A stretch of 64,000 bases of DNA from Streptomyces sp. TLI_105. Its GTDB lineage: Bacteria > Actinomycetota > Actinomycetes > Streptomycetales > Streptomycetaceae. Under the pieces are notes generated by a model. That model worked only from the letters and a program-made list of their open reading frames with translations, had not been told where the DNA came from and ran no database searches. Each line of letters starts with the position of its first letter. Position 1 is the first letter of the stretch. Shown here piece after piece: positions 53,448 to 62,416 of this stretch. Position numbers and translations under genes: made by a program. The stretch spans positions 2,232,001-2,296,000 of the forward strand of contig NZ_FNSM01000001.1 of the NCBI RefSeq assembly GCF_900105415.1. The letters run 5' to 3'.

Positions 53448-55136
53448 GTGGACCCGGTGATCATCGTGGGCGCGGGGCCGGTCGGCCTCGCGCTCTCCCT
53501 CGCGCTCGCCGCGCAGGGCGTGCCCAGCGTCGTCCTCGACGAGGGCACCGGCAAGGAGGAATCCCGCCCGGCACGGAGCGTCGTCCTGCGCGCCGACATG
53601 GCCGCGATGGTCGAGCGGCTCGGCTGCACGACCCTCCGTGACGAGGGCGTCCGCTGGATCGGCTGGCGCGGCCTGCGCCGCCGCCAGGAGGTGCGCCGGA
53701 TCACGCTCGACCTGGGGCTCGGCGGCACGGAGGAGTGGTCCGAGGACCCCGACGCACCCGCCTCCCCGGCCGCCCCGCTGCACATCCCCCAGCACGCCCT
53801 GACCCGTGGACTGCGCGACGCCATCTCCCGGCAGAAGCTGATCCGGCTCGTCACCGACTCCCGGCTCGACACCGTCGAGCAGGACCGGGACGGGGTCGTC
53901 GCCCACACGCGCGGCCCGGCGGGCACCTGGTGGCGCGGCAGCCACCTCGTCGGCTGCGACGGAGCCCGTTCGACCGTACGCAAGCTGCTCGGGATCCGCT
54001 TCCCCGGCCGCACCGCGGTGGAGCGGCACGCCGTGGCCGCGCTCCGCACCGAACTCCCCTGGCCCGGCGAGGCCCTGTTGCACCGTCAGCCCCCGTGGCG
54101 CGGCGCGGCCGAGGAGATCACCGCGCGTCCGCTGCCCGACGGGGTGTGGCGGATCGACTGGCTGCTGCCGCCCCGCGGCGACCTGGTCACCCCGGACGTG
54201 CTGGTCGCCCGCATCCGCGAGACCCTGGCCGGCTGGTGCGACGGCGTGACGCCCCCGTACGAACTGATCGACACCGGCGTCCACACCCTCCACCACCGGC
54301 TCGCCCGCCGCTGGCGGGTGGACCGGGTCCTCCTCGCCGGGGACGCGGCGCACCTGCTCGGCGCGGTCGGCACCCAGGGCCTCGACGAGGGGCTGAGGGA
54401 CGTGGACAACCTCGCCTGGAAGCTCGCCCACACCTGGCACCACGGCGGCTCGGACCGGCTGCTCGACAGCTACCAGAGCGAACGGCGGACGGCCGTCGCG
54501 ACCCGGCTGCGCGCCGCCGACCAGTCGCTGCCGGTGCTGCGCGGCGGCGGGGGCCTGCGCACGTACCTCCCCGGGGCCGCGCGCGGCCACGACGCCCTGC
54601 TGACCGACGGCCACGTGGGGCGCGGCCCGCTCGGCGCGCCCCCGGCGTACCCCCACTCCCCCCTCGCGCCCCCGTACACCGAGGGACAGGCGCCCGTCGG
54701 CACCCCGCCGGGCGCCCCGGTCGAGGACGTCCGCGTGACCGCCCCCGACGGCACGACCGTACGGCTCCGGGACCGGCTCGGTCAGGGCCGTCTCCTGGTC
54801 CTCCTGGTCGCGCCCGGCACCGGGGTCTGGGACCGGCGCCACTGGCGGACCGCGGGGGTGATGCCCCGGCTCGAAGAGGCCGTCCAGGCACTGCCGGTGA
54901 AGGCCGAGGTCCTGGTGACGGAGGCCTATCCGGGAGCCGCGGCCCACGCCGTCCTGCTCGTACGGCCCGACGGGCACCTCGTCGCCTCCTTCTCCGGGGT
55001 CCGCCCCGAGGAGCTGTACGCTGCGGCGGACGCGACCCGGGGCGGCCCGGCCGACGACGGGGCTCCCGCCGAGGAGACCGCGGCCGTGTCCGTGGCGGCG
55101 TCCGGGAAGAGCGACCGCACGGCGGACATGCATTGA
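53448..55136 (+). CDS. FAD-dependent aromatic monooxygenase
   Basis: A 562-residue class A flavin monooxygenase of the PheA/TfdB-type branch with a C-terminal thioredoxin-like domain. Motifs are VIIVGAGPVGLALSLALAAQ, GCDGARSTVRKLLG, and LAGDAAHLLGAVGTQGLDEG with NLAWKLA. Related enzymes hydroxylate phenols, polyketides or rifamycins. The role is unknown; the region is otherwise core chromosome. GTG 53448 has AGGAG seven bases upstream. The next gene set begins just after with the Cys leader peptide. Confidence 0.88.
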   Translation: MDPVIIVGAGPVGLALSLALAAQGVPSVVLDEGTGKEESRPARSVVLRADMAAMVERLGCTTLRDEGVRWIGWRGLRRRQEVRRITLDLGLGGTEEWSEDPDAPASPAAPLHIPQHALTRGLRDAISRQKLIRLVTDSRLDTVEQDRDGVVAHTRGPAGTWWRGSHLVGCDGARSTVRKLLGIRFPGRTAVERHAVAALRTELPWPGEALLHRQPPWRGAAEEITARPLPDGVWRIDWLLPPRGDLVTPDVLVARIRETLAGWCDGVTPPYELIDTGVHTLHHRLARRWRVDRVLLAGDAAHLLGAVGTQGLDEGLRDVDNLAWKLAHTWHHGGSDRLLDSYQSERRTAVATRLRAADQSLPVLRGGGGLRTYLPGAARGHDALLTDGHVGRGPLGAPPAYPHSPLAPPYTEGQAPVGTPPGAPVEDVRVTAPDGTTVRLRDRLGQGRLLVLLVAPGTGVWDRRHWRTAGVMPRLEEAVQALPVKAEVLVTEAYPGAAAHAVLLVRPDGHLVASFSGVRPEELYAAADATRGGPADDGAPAEETAAVSVAASGKSDRTADMH

Positions 55137-55207
55137 TTCCCGCAGGCGCGCATGGTGTACTCCGGAGCGTGACCGACACCGATGTGCGCCTGTGGCGGAG
55201 GGTCCAT

Positions 55208-55255
55208 ATGGACCTCCTCCGCTATGCGGGCTGCGTGTGTCGCCCGTCCTGCTGA
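55208..55255 (+). CDS. Cysteine-rich leader peptide
   Basis: A 15-residue open frame, MDLLRYAGCVCRPSC, has three cysteines near its end and an ideal ribosome site (GGAGGG five bases before ATG 55208). A longer version from GTG 55169 is also in frame but poorly spaced. It lies about 100 bases before the cysteine dioxygenase gene. Short Cys-rich leaders of this kind occur ahead of sulfur-metabolism genes in actinobacteria, where ribosome stalling at Cys codons reports the cysteine supply. Here it probably controls cysteine catabolism. Confidence 0.75.
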   Translation: MDLLRYAGCVCRPSC

Positions 55256-55352
55256 TCTCGCCCCTTTCCCCGCGCGCGCCCCGCCGCTGACGCACGTCCG
55301 TGTGCCGTGTGCCGTCGCGCGCGCTCTTCCGCGAACCTCAGGACGGTCATCC

Positions 55353-55901
55353 GTGCCCCAGCACGCCTCCCCCCTTCCCCCTCCCCTCTCCTCCCCCTCT
55401 CCCGCCTCCGCCCCGACCTCGGCCGAACTCCTCGACTTCGTCCGGCGTACGGCGGCCGACCAGGAACTCGTCGACTCCCTCCCCCTCGACCCCGAGGGCC
55501 GCACCTGGGCGCGGCTCGACGGCCCCGGCGGCAGCGAGGCCTGGCTCATCGGCTGGCCGCCCGGCACCGGCACCGGCTGGCACGACCACGCCGAGTCACT
55601 GGGCGCCTTCGCGACCGCGCGCGGGACGCTGACCGAGAACGCGCTCGCGGTCCGGCTGCCGGCGAGCGGCTGGAAGACCCTGGAACTCACCGACGGCCTC
55701 GACCGCTCGCGGCGGCTGTCGGAGGGCACCGGCCGGGCCTTCGGCCGCCACCATGTGCACGAGGTGCTCAACGAGTCCACGGACACCCACGCGGTGTCGG
55801 TGCACGCCTACTATCCGCCGCTTCCGCTGATCCGGCGGTTCAGCCGGACGGGCGCGGTGCTGCGTCTGGAGCAGGTCGAGCGCCCGGAGGACTGGCAGTG
55901 A
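55353..55901 (+). CDS. Cysteine dioxygenase
   Basis: A 182-residue cupin of the cysteine dioxygenase family that oxidises cysteine to cysteine sulfinate using Fe(II) and oxygen. Metal ligands are visible in WHDHAESLGAF and in GRHHVHEVLN. The N-terminus before about residue 25 is Pro/Ser-rich and unstructured. It is preceded by the Cys leader and overlaps the rhodanese gene (GTGA). GTG 55353 has AGGA nine bases upstream. Confidence 0.9.
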   Translation: MPQHASPLPPPLSSPSPASAPTSAELLDFVRRTAADQELVDSLPLDPEGRTWARLDGPGGSEAWLIGWPPGTGTGWHDHAESLGAFATARGTLTENALAVRLPASGWKTLELTDGLDRSRRLSEGTGRAFGRHHVHEVLNESTDTHAVSVHAYYPPLPLIRRFSRTGAVLRLEQVERPEDWQ

Positions 55902-56305
55902 GCGAGGAGCGGGTGGGCATCGACGAACTCCTGGAGCGGGTCAGGTCGGGCATCGACCGGATCGAGCCCCGGGCCGCCTACGAGGCGTACGAGGCGGGTG
56001 ACGCGCTCCTGGTCGACACGCGCTACGCGGCCCTGCGGGAACGGGACGGCCTGATCCCGGGCACGCTGGTCGTGGAGCGCAACGAACTGGAGTGGCGGCT
56101 CGATCCGCTGGGCAGCCACCGCGCGGCGGAGGCCGACAGCCACGACCTGCGGGTGGTGGTCCTCTGCAACGAGGGCTACGCCTCCTCCCTCGCGGCCGAG
56201 TCCCTCCGCCGCCTGGGCCTGCACCGGGCGACGGACCTCATCGGCGGCTTCCAGGCCTGGAAGGCCGCCGGCCTCCCGGTCCTCCTCCCGGCCATCCGCA
56301 CCTGA
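55898..56305 (+). CDS. Rhodanese-like protein
   Basis: A 135-residue single rhodanese domain. The catalytic loop is VLCNEGYASS, with Cys present but without the Arg that many thiosulfate sulfurtransferases have. LLVDTRYAALRERDGLIPG precedes it. It is translationally coupled to cysteine dioxygenase, so it may pass sulfane sulfur released during cysteine breakdown or sulfite detoxification. Confidence 0.9.
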   Translation: MSEERVGIDELLERVRSGIDRIEPRAAYEAYEAGDALLVDTRYAALRERDGLIPGTLVVERNELEWRLDPLGSHRAAEADSHDLRVVVLCNEGYASSLAAESLRRLGLHRATDLIGGFQAWKAAGLPVLLPAIRT

Positions 56306-56446
56306 GCCCCCGGCCCGGCCGGCCGGAGAACCCCTACTCCTCGCGCACGCCTGAGCCCCGGCCCGGCCGAGCGGAGAAGTCCTACCGCTCGCACGCGCCC
56401 TGGCGGGGCCTCCGGCCCCGACGGGGTCAGCTCCCCCGCGTGGTCT

Positions 56447-56500
56447 GACGAGTCCTTCTGTCCCCCCGTGTCAGAAGGACTCGTCTCAGAAGGACTCGTC
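56447..56500. terminator. recX terminator built from a duplicated gene end
   Basis: A perfect 14-bp inverted repeat (arms 56447-56460 and 56472-56485) lies between the convergent rhodanese and recX genes. Its right arm is repeated once more directly beside it, at 56487-56500, within the last codons and stop of recX. The recX end therefore appears to have been copied in tandem and then used as a terminator arm. Confidence 0.88.
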
Positions 56501-57052
56501 CAGGCCGTCCGTGTCCTCGCCCTCGGCCTCCAGCGCCTGGCGGACGACGCGGAGGGCCATGCCCTCGGGGTATCCCTTGCGGGCGAGCATCCCCGCGAGC
56601 CGTCTCAGGCGCCGGTCGCGGTCGAGGCCACGGGTGGCGCGCAGCTTGCGGTCCACGAGCTCGCGCGCCGTGGCCTCCTCCCGCTCGGAGTCGAGCTGGT
56701 CCACCGCCTCCTGGATGAGGGCCGGCTCGACGCCCTTGGTGCGCAGCTCCCGGGCGAGCGCCCGGCGGGCGAGGCCCCGGCCGTGGTGACGGGACTCCAC
56801 CCAGGCCCCCGCGAAGGCGGCGTCGTCGATGAGACCGACGTCCTCGAATCGGGAGAGGACCTCCTCCGCCACCTCGTCGGGGATCTCCCGCTTGCGCAGC
56901 GCGTCGGCCAGCTGCTTGCGCGTGCGGGGGTTCCCGGTGAGCAGGCGCAGGCAGATCGCGCGCGCCCGCTCAGCCGGGTCCTGGGGTGACAGCTCCTTCT
57001 CGGCCCTCGACGAGTCGGGGCTGTCACCCGGCCATTCGGTGCGACCGGTCAC
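56486..57052 (-). CDS. recX: RecA regulator RecX
   Basis: A 188-residue RecX protein, made of three-helix repeats (CLRLLTGNPRTRKQLADALR, FEDVGLIDDAAFAGAWVESR, MLARKGYPEGMALRVVRQAL). It binds and restrains RecA filaments. It follows recA by four bases on the same strand, the usual arrangement. The N-terminus is a short acidic extension. The start is GTG 57052. Confidence 0.95.
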   Translation of the reverse strand: MTGRTEWPGDSPDSSRAEKELSPQDPAERARAICLRLLTGNPRTRKQLADALRKREIPDEVAEEVLSRFEDVGLIDDAAFAGAWVESRHHGRGLARRALARELRTKGVEPALIQEAVDQLDSEREEATARELVDRKLRATRGLDRDRRLRRLAGMLARKGYPEGMALRVVRQALEAEGEDTDGLDESF

Positions 57053-57056
57053 GGGT

Positions 57057-58193
57057 TCAGCTCTTGACCGCGGTGGCCTTGGTCGCCTTCGCGGTCTTGC
57101 CGGCGGAGGCCGGGACGCTCTTGGCGGCGTCGTCCGCACCGGCCGCGTCGGCGGCGCCCGCCGCGTCGGCGCCCGGCTCGGCCGAGGGAGCCTCGGGCCG
57201 GACTCCGACGCCCAGCTTCTCCTTGATCTTCTTCTCGATCTCGTTGGCGAGATCGGGGTTGTCCTTCAGGAAGTTGCGGGCGTTCTCCTTGCCCTGGCCG
57301 AGCTGGTCGCCCTCGTACGTGTACCAGGCGCCGGCCTTGCGCACGAAGCCGTGCTCCACGCCCATGTCGATCAGGCCGCCCTCGCGGCTGATGCCCTGGC
57401 CGTAGAGGATGTCGAACTCGGCCTGCTTGAAGGGGGGCGCGACCTTGTTCTTGACGACCTTGACGCGGGTGCGGTTGCCGACCGCGTCCGTGCCGTCCTT
57501 GAGGGTCTCGATGCGACGGATGTCGAGGCGCACCGAGGCGTAGAACTTCAGGGCGCGGCCACCGGTCGTGGTCTCCGGCGAGCCGAACATCACGCCGATC
57601 TTCTCGCGGAGCTGGTTGATGAAGATCGCGGTGGTCTTGGACTGGTTGAGCGCGCTGGTGATCTTCCGGAGGGCCTGGCTCATCAGACGGGCCTGGAGAC
57701 CCACGTGAGAGTCGCCCATCTCGCCCTCGATCTCCGCACGCGGGACGAGCGCGGCGACGGAGTCGATGACGATCAGGTCGAGGGCGCCGGAGCGGACGAG
57801 CATGTCGACGATCTCGAGGGCCTGCTCGCCGTTGTCCGGCTGGGACAGGATGAGGTTGTCGATGTCGACGCCGAGCTTCTTGGCGTACTCGGGGTCGAGG
57901 GCGTGCTCGGCGTCCACGAAGGCGACCTGGCCGCCGGCCTTCTGGGCGTTGGCCACGGCGTGCAGGGTCAGGGTCGTCTTGCCGGAGGACTCCGGTCCGT
58001 AGATCTCCACGACACGGCCGCGCGGCAGGCCGCCGACGCCGAGGGCGACGTCGAGGGCGGTCGATCCGGTGGAGATCACCTCGATCGGCTCCTGGGTTCG
58101 GTCGCCCATGCGCATCACGGCGCCCTTGCCGAATTGGCGTTCAATCTGTGCGAGCGCGGCGTCGAGCGCCTTCTCGCGGTCGGTTCCTGCCAT
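57057..58193 (-). CDS. recA: Recombinase RecA
   Basis: A 378-residue RecA: N-terminal [20 protein letters not shown], Walker [10 protein letters not shown], Walker [11 protein letters not shown], and the DNA-binding loop [24 protein letters not shown] region. The C-terminus is an Ala/Lys-rich actinobacterial tail. It catalyses strand exchange and LexA self-cleavage. ATG 58193 is the family start; the frame stays open well upstream, but the SOS box lies there. Confidence 0.98.
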   Translation of the reverse strand: MAGTDREKALDAALAQIERQFGKGAVMRMGDRTQEPIEVISTGSTALDVALGVGGLPRGRVVEIYGPESSGKTTLTLHAVANAQKAGGQVAFVDAEHALDPEYAKKLGVDIDNLILSQPDNGEQALEIVDMLVRSGALDLIVIDSVAALVPRAEIEGEMGDSHVGLQARLMSQALRKITSALNQSKTTAIFINQLREKIGVMFGSPETTTGGRALKFYASVRLDIRRIETLKDGTDAVGNRTRVKVVKNKVAPPFKQAEFDILYGQGISREGGLIDMGVEHGFVRKAGAWYTYEGDQLGQGKENARNFLKDNPDLANEIEKKIKEKLGVGVRPEAPSAEPGADAAGAADAAGADDAAKSVPASAGKTAKATKATAVKS

Positions 58194-58332
58194 GGGTTCC
58201 ACCCGGTTTGCTTGAGTCGATCGCTTCATGTGAAAGACGCTAACCCCTGCCACTGACAATGGGCCCCGACGTCCCCTCCGCCCTGTGGACAACCCGGCGA
58301 CAAGCCCGTGATTCCAAGGGTCGGGCTTCCAT

Positions 58333-58348
58333 GAGAATGGATGTTCGA
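58333..58348 (-). promoter_or_regulatory. LexA (SOS) box of recA
   Basis: Read on the minus strand, TCGAACATCCATTCTC matches the actinobacterial consensus CGAAC-N4-GTTCG with one weak half. It lies about 140 bases upstream of recA, so recA should be induced by DNA damage. Confidence 0.75.
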
Positions 58349-58420
58349 TTTTAGTGTCAAGCGCGCCACGCGGTCTCCGGAGGAGTCCCGGGACGGCCGC
58401 ACCCCGACCCGCCGACCCCG

Positions 58421-59380
58421 TCAGACGGACCGGTCCACGAGCCACTCCAGGGCCGCCGAGCCGCCCCCGAGGACGGAGACGTGCCCCTCGTCCGGGACGA
58501 GCCGCAGCTCCGCGTCGGGGCAGCGATCGGCCAGCCACCGGCCGTGGGCGCTCGGCACGATCCGGTCCCCGCCGCCGTGCAGCAGGAGCACCGGCGCGAC
58601 GATCTCGGCGGGATCGCATCCCCAGGGGGAGACGTAGGCGAGGTCGTCGTCGATCAGGCCGCCCGGCCCTCCCTCCACCGCCGGACCGACGACATCGCCG
58701 AACCAGGACCATTCGCCGGCGAGCGCGGCGTGGTCGGCGGCCGTGAACATCTCCGGGTCGTACGCGGCGTCCGCCTCGTACGCCTCCTTCGCCGCGCGCC
58801 CTTCGGCTGCGGCGCGCAGGGCCGCCGCGCCGGACGCCGTCATGCCCGCGAACCAGTCGAGCCCTTCGGCTCCGAACGGGGCGAGGCCCGCCACCGCGAC
58901 CACGGCGAGCACCCGTTCCGGCAGGAGGGCGCCGCAGGCCAGGGCGTGCGAGCCGCCGCCGGAATGCCCCATGACGGCGAACCGGCCGATCCCCAGGGCG
59001 TCGGCGACGGCTTCGACGTCGGCGGCCGCCGACGCGATGTCCCGGCCGGGCCGGGGGGTCGATCCGCCGTACCCGGGGCGGTCGTACGAGACCCAGCGGA
59101 TCCCGAGCCGGGCGGCGGCCGGGAGGAGGGGCGCCGGGGGCGCGCCGACGTTCGGCGTCCCGTGCTGCCAGAAGACGGTGAGCCGGGGACCCGCACCCTC
59201 GGACCCACCGGCACCCTCAAACCGACCCGCACCCTCGGACCCACCGACGCCCTCAGACCGCCCCACCCCCTCGGCCCCACCCGTCCCCGTGGGTCCGCCG
59301 GCCTCTTCGGGTCCGCCGTCCCCGGTGTCGTAGACGTGCAGCCTGCGCCCGTCGGCCGACTCCAGATCGGTCTCGATCAC
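58421..59380 (-). CDS. Alpha/beta hydrolase with Gly-rich insert
   Basis: A 319-residue alpha/beta hydrolase: oxyanion HGTPN, nucleophile elbow GHSGGG, acid in GGGDRIVP and catalytic His in DEGHVSVL. Between about residues 20 and 65 lies a low-complexity repeat rich in G-G-S-E-G-A units that is not part of the fold. The substrate is unknown. GTG 59380 is the most likely start, with a GGAGGGG site about 11 bases upstream. Confidence 0.85.
   Translation of the reverse strand: MIETDLESADGRRLHVYDTGDGGPEEAGGPTGTGGAEGVGRSEGVGGSEGAGRFEGAGGSEGAGPRLTVFWQHGTPNVGAPPAPLLPAAARLGIRWVSYDRPGYGGSTPRPGRDIASAAADVEAVADALGIGRFAVMGHSGGGSHALACGALLPERVLAVVAVAGLAPFGAEGLDWFAGMTASGAAALRAAAEGRAAKEAYEADAAYDPEMFTAADHAALAGEWSWFGDVVGPAVEGGPGGLIDDDLAYVSPWGCDPAEIVAPVLLLHGGGDRIVPSAHGRWLADRCPDAELRLVPDEGHVSVLGGGSAALEWLVDRSV
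59190..59300. repeat. Coding minisatellite in the hydrolase gene
   Basis: Repeats built on ACCCTCGGACCCACCG and ACCCTCAAACCGACCCG (units near 15 to 18 bases) encode the Gly-Ser-Glu-rich insert of the hydrolase. Units stay in frame. Confidence 0.75.
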
Positions 59381-59421
59381 GGCTTCACCGCCCCTCCCGC
59401 CGCGTCCTCGGCGGCATGAAC

Positions 59422-60207
59422 CTACCGGGGGCCCGCCGTCACCGGCAGCAGTTCCGGGCGCTTGGCGCGGCGGTCGTCGCCCGACGAGCGGCCGCGCAGG
59501 CGCCGGCCGAGCCAGGGGCCGAGGAAGGACCCTGCCCAGCGGAGCTCGGCGGCCACCGCGCCGAGCCCCCCGGGAAGGGCCTGCGGGGGCAGGGGGCGGC
59601 TCCAGGAGTCGTCGGAGCCGGGCAACGCGAGCGCGTGGGCGACGGCGGCGGCGATGCGCGCGTGGCCGATCGGTCCGGCGTGCAGCCGGTCGGGGCTCCA
59701 CAGCCGGGGGTCGGTGACGACGGGGTGGTGGGAGGTCTCGACGACGGTGACGCCGTGGCGGCGCGAGACCGCGCGGATCCGCTTGTTGAGGGCCTCGACG
59801 CGGGGGCCGAGGGGGCGGGCGAGCGGCGTGATCCGGCCGACGTCGGGGAAGGTGAGGGTGACGACGCGGGCCCCTCGCGCGGTCAGCGCGGCGAACATCT
59901 CCTCCAGGTGCCCGGCCGTCGCGTCCACGTCGAAGCGCGGCCGCAGCAGGTCGTTGACGCCGGCGACGACCGTGGCGAGGTCCGGCCGGAGCGCGAGGGC
60001 GGGAGCGAGCTGCTCGGCGCGGACCTGACCGGCGAGGCGGCCCCGTACGGCCAGGTTGGCGTAGAGCACGTCGGACCGCTCGCGGGCGAGCAGCTCCGCG
60101 AGCCGGTCCGCCCATCCGCGCAACCCGACGGTGTCGTCACCGTCGCCGAGCCCCTCCGTCTGACTGTCCCCCAGCGCGACGTACCGCAGAAACGTGCCGT
60201 CCGACAT
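59422..60207 (-). CDS. SGNH/GDSL hydrolase
   Basis: A 261-residue GDSL-type esterase: nucleophile Ser in VALGDSQTEG, oxyanion Asn in VAGVNDLL and the Asp/His pair in SPDRLHAGPIGHA. No signal peptide is seen, so it is cytoplasmic. The C-terminus has an Arg-rich tail. ATG 60207 has GGCGGAG just upstream. It is divergent from the sensor kinase gene. Confidence 0.9.
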   Translation of the reverse strand: MSDGTFLRYVALGDSQTEGLGDGDDTVGLRGWADRLAELLARERSDVLYANLAVRGRLAGQVRAEQLAPALALRPDLATVVAGVNDLLRPRFDVDATAGHLEEMFAALTARGARVVTLTFPDVGRITPLARPLGPRVEALNKRIRAVSRRHGVTVVETSHHPVVTDPRLWSPDRLHAGPIGHARIAAAVAHALALPGSDDSWSRPLPPQALPGGLGAVAAELRWAGSFLGPWLGRRLRGRSSGDDRRAKRPELLPVTAGPR

Positions 60208-60263
60208 GGACTCCGCCTTCCCTCGACCCCCGAGCACCACCTGAGCCCAGCGTGCACTTCGCC

Positions 60264-60295
60264 ACTATAGTCACTTTCTTTACTAAACAACTCGG
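60264..60295. promoter_or_regulatory. AT-rich divergent promoter region
   Basis: The gap between the SGNH hydrolase and the sensor kinase genes carries a rare AT-rich stretch with TATAGT (on the minus strand) as a possible -10 box and a quasi-palindromic TTTACTAAA that could be an operator. Confidence 0.4.
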
Positions 60296-60337
60296 CTAAC
60301 ATCCTTCGGAAAGCGCCCTCGGCCTATCCTTCGACCC

Positions 60338-61615
60338 ATGCCCCGCCCCCTCCGCGCCCCCGGCGGCCGTCCGTCGCCCAGGACCGCCGACGCCCTCGTG
60401 GCGGGAGTCGTCCTGCTCGTCGTGGCGGTCTGGACGCTCGTCTCGGCGCAGTACACGAGCGAGCCCGCGCTCCGTACGGCGCTCGGCTGGGTGCTGATCC
60501 TGACCGGCTGCGGGGCGCTGTACTTCCGGCGGCGACAGCCGGTCGCCGTGGCCGTGACCACGCTCCTCGCCTGCGTCGTCTACTACCCGCTGTCCGCCCA
60601 GGACGGGCCGCTCATGATCGCCTTCGCCCTCGCGCTGTACACGACCGCCGCCGAGGGGCACTTCGCCGCGGCCGTCGCGCTCGCCGCCGTCACGCTGCTC
60701 GCGGTCGGGTTCGGCGAGATCCGGCAGCAGCCGGGGCACCGGCAGATCGACGACACCTCGCTCGCGATGCTGGCCGGGTGGCTGATCAGCCTCGTCGCCG
60801 TCGGCCGGGCCCAGCGCACCCGGACCGCCTATCTCCACGAGGTGGAGCAGCGGGCGCTCGCCGCCGAGCGGGAGCAGGAGGCCCGCGCCCGGCAGTCCGC
60901 GACCGAGGAGCGGCTGCGGATCGCCCGCGAGGTGCACGACGTGCTCGGCCACAGCATCTCGCTGATCAACGTCCAGTCCGGCGCGGCGCTGCACCGGCTC
61001 GGCAAGAAGCCGGCCCCCGAGGCCGGGCTCGCCACCGCCACCGAGGCCCTGGAGGCGGTGAAGGCGACCAGCAAGGACGCCCTGCGCGAACTGCGGGCGA
61101 CCCTCGGGGTGCTGCGCCGGGCCGACGAGGCCACCCCGACCACGCCGTCCTCCGGTCTGGCGCTCCTCGACGACCTCGCTACGCGCGCGCGTAGCGCCGG
61201 CCTCGACGTCCGTACGCACACCACGGGCACGCCCGTACCGCTGCCGCCGCCCGTCGACCTCGCCGCGTACCGGATCGTGCAGGAGTCGCTGACGAACGTC
61301 ACCCGCCACGCGGGCGCGCGGACCGTGACGGTCACCCTGGACTGGGGCGCGGACGCGGTACGGCTGCGGATCGCGGACGACGGCGAGGGCGCGCCGGAGG
61401 GGCGGCCGCTGGGCAGCGGCATCCGGGGCATGGCCGAGCGGGCCCGGGCGTTCGGCGGGGAGCTCACCGCCCGGAACGACGACGGCGGCTTCCTGGTCGA
61501 CGCCCGACTGCCCCTGACGACACCCGCCGCGCCCACCGGAACCACCACGTCCGCCGAACCGGCCGGCTCCGCCCCGCCCACCGACCCCACCGCGTCCGAG
61601 AGGGACCCCCGATGA
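60338..61615 (+). CDS. Sensor histidine kinase (DesK-like)
   Basis: A 425-residue kinase: four to five membrane helices in the first 160 residues with no large outer domain, then the HisKA_3 helix with the phosphoacceptor His in REVHDVLGHSISLINVQSGA, and an ATPase domain with ESLTNVTRHAGA and DDGEGAPEG. Membrane-embedded sensing, as in DesK, is likely. It overlaps the regulator gene by four bases. Its target is unknown; the nearby cytochrome bd genes are a candidate. Confidence 0.9.
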   Translation: MPRPLRAPGGRPSPRTADALVAGVVLLVVAVWTLVSAQYTSEPALRTALGWVLILTGCGALYFRRRQPVAVAVTTLLACVVYYPLSAQDGPLMIAFALALYTTAAEGHFAAAVALAAVTLLAVGFGEIRQQPGHRQIDDTSLAMLAGWLISLVAVGRAQRTRTAYLHEVEQRALAAEREQEARARQSATEERLRIAREVHDVLGHSISLINVQSGAALHRLGKKPAPEAGLATATEALEAVKATSKDALRELRATLGVLRRADEATPTTPSSGLALLDDLATRARSAGLDVRTHTTGTPVPLPPPVDLAAYRIVQESLTNVTRHAGARTVTVTLDWGADAVRLRIADDGEGAPEGRPLGSGIRGMAERARAFGGELTARNDDGGFLVDARLPLTTPAAPTGTTTSAEPAGSAPPTDPTASERDPR

Positions 61616-62280
61616 TCCGTGTCGTGCTCGCCGACGACCAGACCCTGGTCCGGGCCGGCTTCCGGTCGATCCTCTCCGACGAGGAGGACATCGAGGTCGT
61701 CGGCGAGGCCGGGGACGGGGAGCGGGCGATCGGGCTCGCCCGCGAACTGCGCCCGGACGTGGTCCTGATGGACATCCGCATGCCGGTGCTCGACGGCCTG
61801 GAGGCCACCCGTCGCATCACCGCCGACGCGCGGCTCGAAGGGGTGCGGGTGGTCATCCTGACCACGTTCGACGCGGACGACCACGTGTACGGGGCGCTGC
61901 GCGCCGGTGCCTCGGGCTTCCTCGTCAAGGACACCGAGCCGATGGAACTGCTGCACGCGGTACGGGTCGTGGCGCGCGGTGACGCCCTGATCTCCCCGGC
62001 CGTGACCCGCCGTCTGATCGCCGAGTTCGCCGGTCTCGCCGGGCGGCAGCCGGACCCGAGCCCCCGGCTCAACGCCCTCACCGAGCGGGAGCGCGAGGTG
62101 CTGGGCCTGGTGGGCGTCGGGCTCTCCAACGACGAGATCGCCGGCCGGCTCGTCCTCTCTCCCGCCACCGCCAAGACCCACGTCAGCCGCATCATGACCA
62201 AACTGGCCGTGCGGGACCGGGCGCAGCTGGTGATCCTGGCGTACGAGTCCGGGATGATCACGCCGGGCTGGCTGGCCTGA
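61612..62280 (+). CDS. NarL/LuxR-family response regulator (DesR-like)
   Basis: A 222-residue response regulator: receiver with VLADDQTLVRAGFRSIL, phosphoacceptor Asp in VVLMDIRMPVLDG and Lys in FLVKDTEP, and a LuxR DNA-binding domain (LTEREREVLGLVGVGLSNDE). It is translationally coupled to the kinase and 136 bases upstream of cydA on the same strand, so it may regulate respiration or membrane functions. Confidence 0.93.
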   Translation: MIRVVLADDQTLVRAGFRSILSDEEDIEVVGEAGDGERAIGLARELRPDVVLMDIRMPVLDGLEATRRITADARLEGVRVVILTTFDADDHVYGALRAGASGFLVKDTEPMELLHAVRVVARGDALISPAVTRRLIAEFAGLAGRQPDPSPRLNALTEREREVLGLVGVGLSNDEIAGRLVLSPATAKTHVSRIMTKLAVRDRAQLVILAYESGMITPGWLA

Positions 62281-62416
62281 CACCCCCTAAGGGTCGGTCC
62301 GGCCGCAGGGACATCTCAGGGAGTACGCGCGCGTGGGGCGGCGCAACCGTCGGGGTACGGCCGGTGTCCACCCCGGGGTGACGCGGGGCCCCTGACCGTA
62401 CGCCGACGCTGACCGG

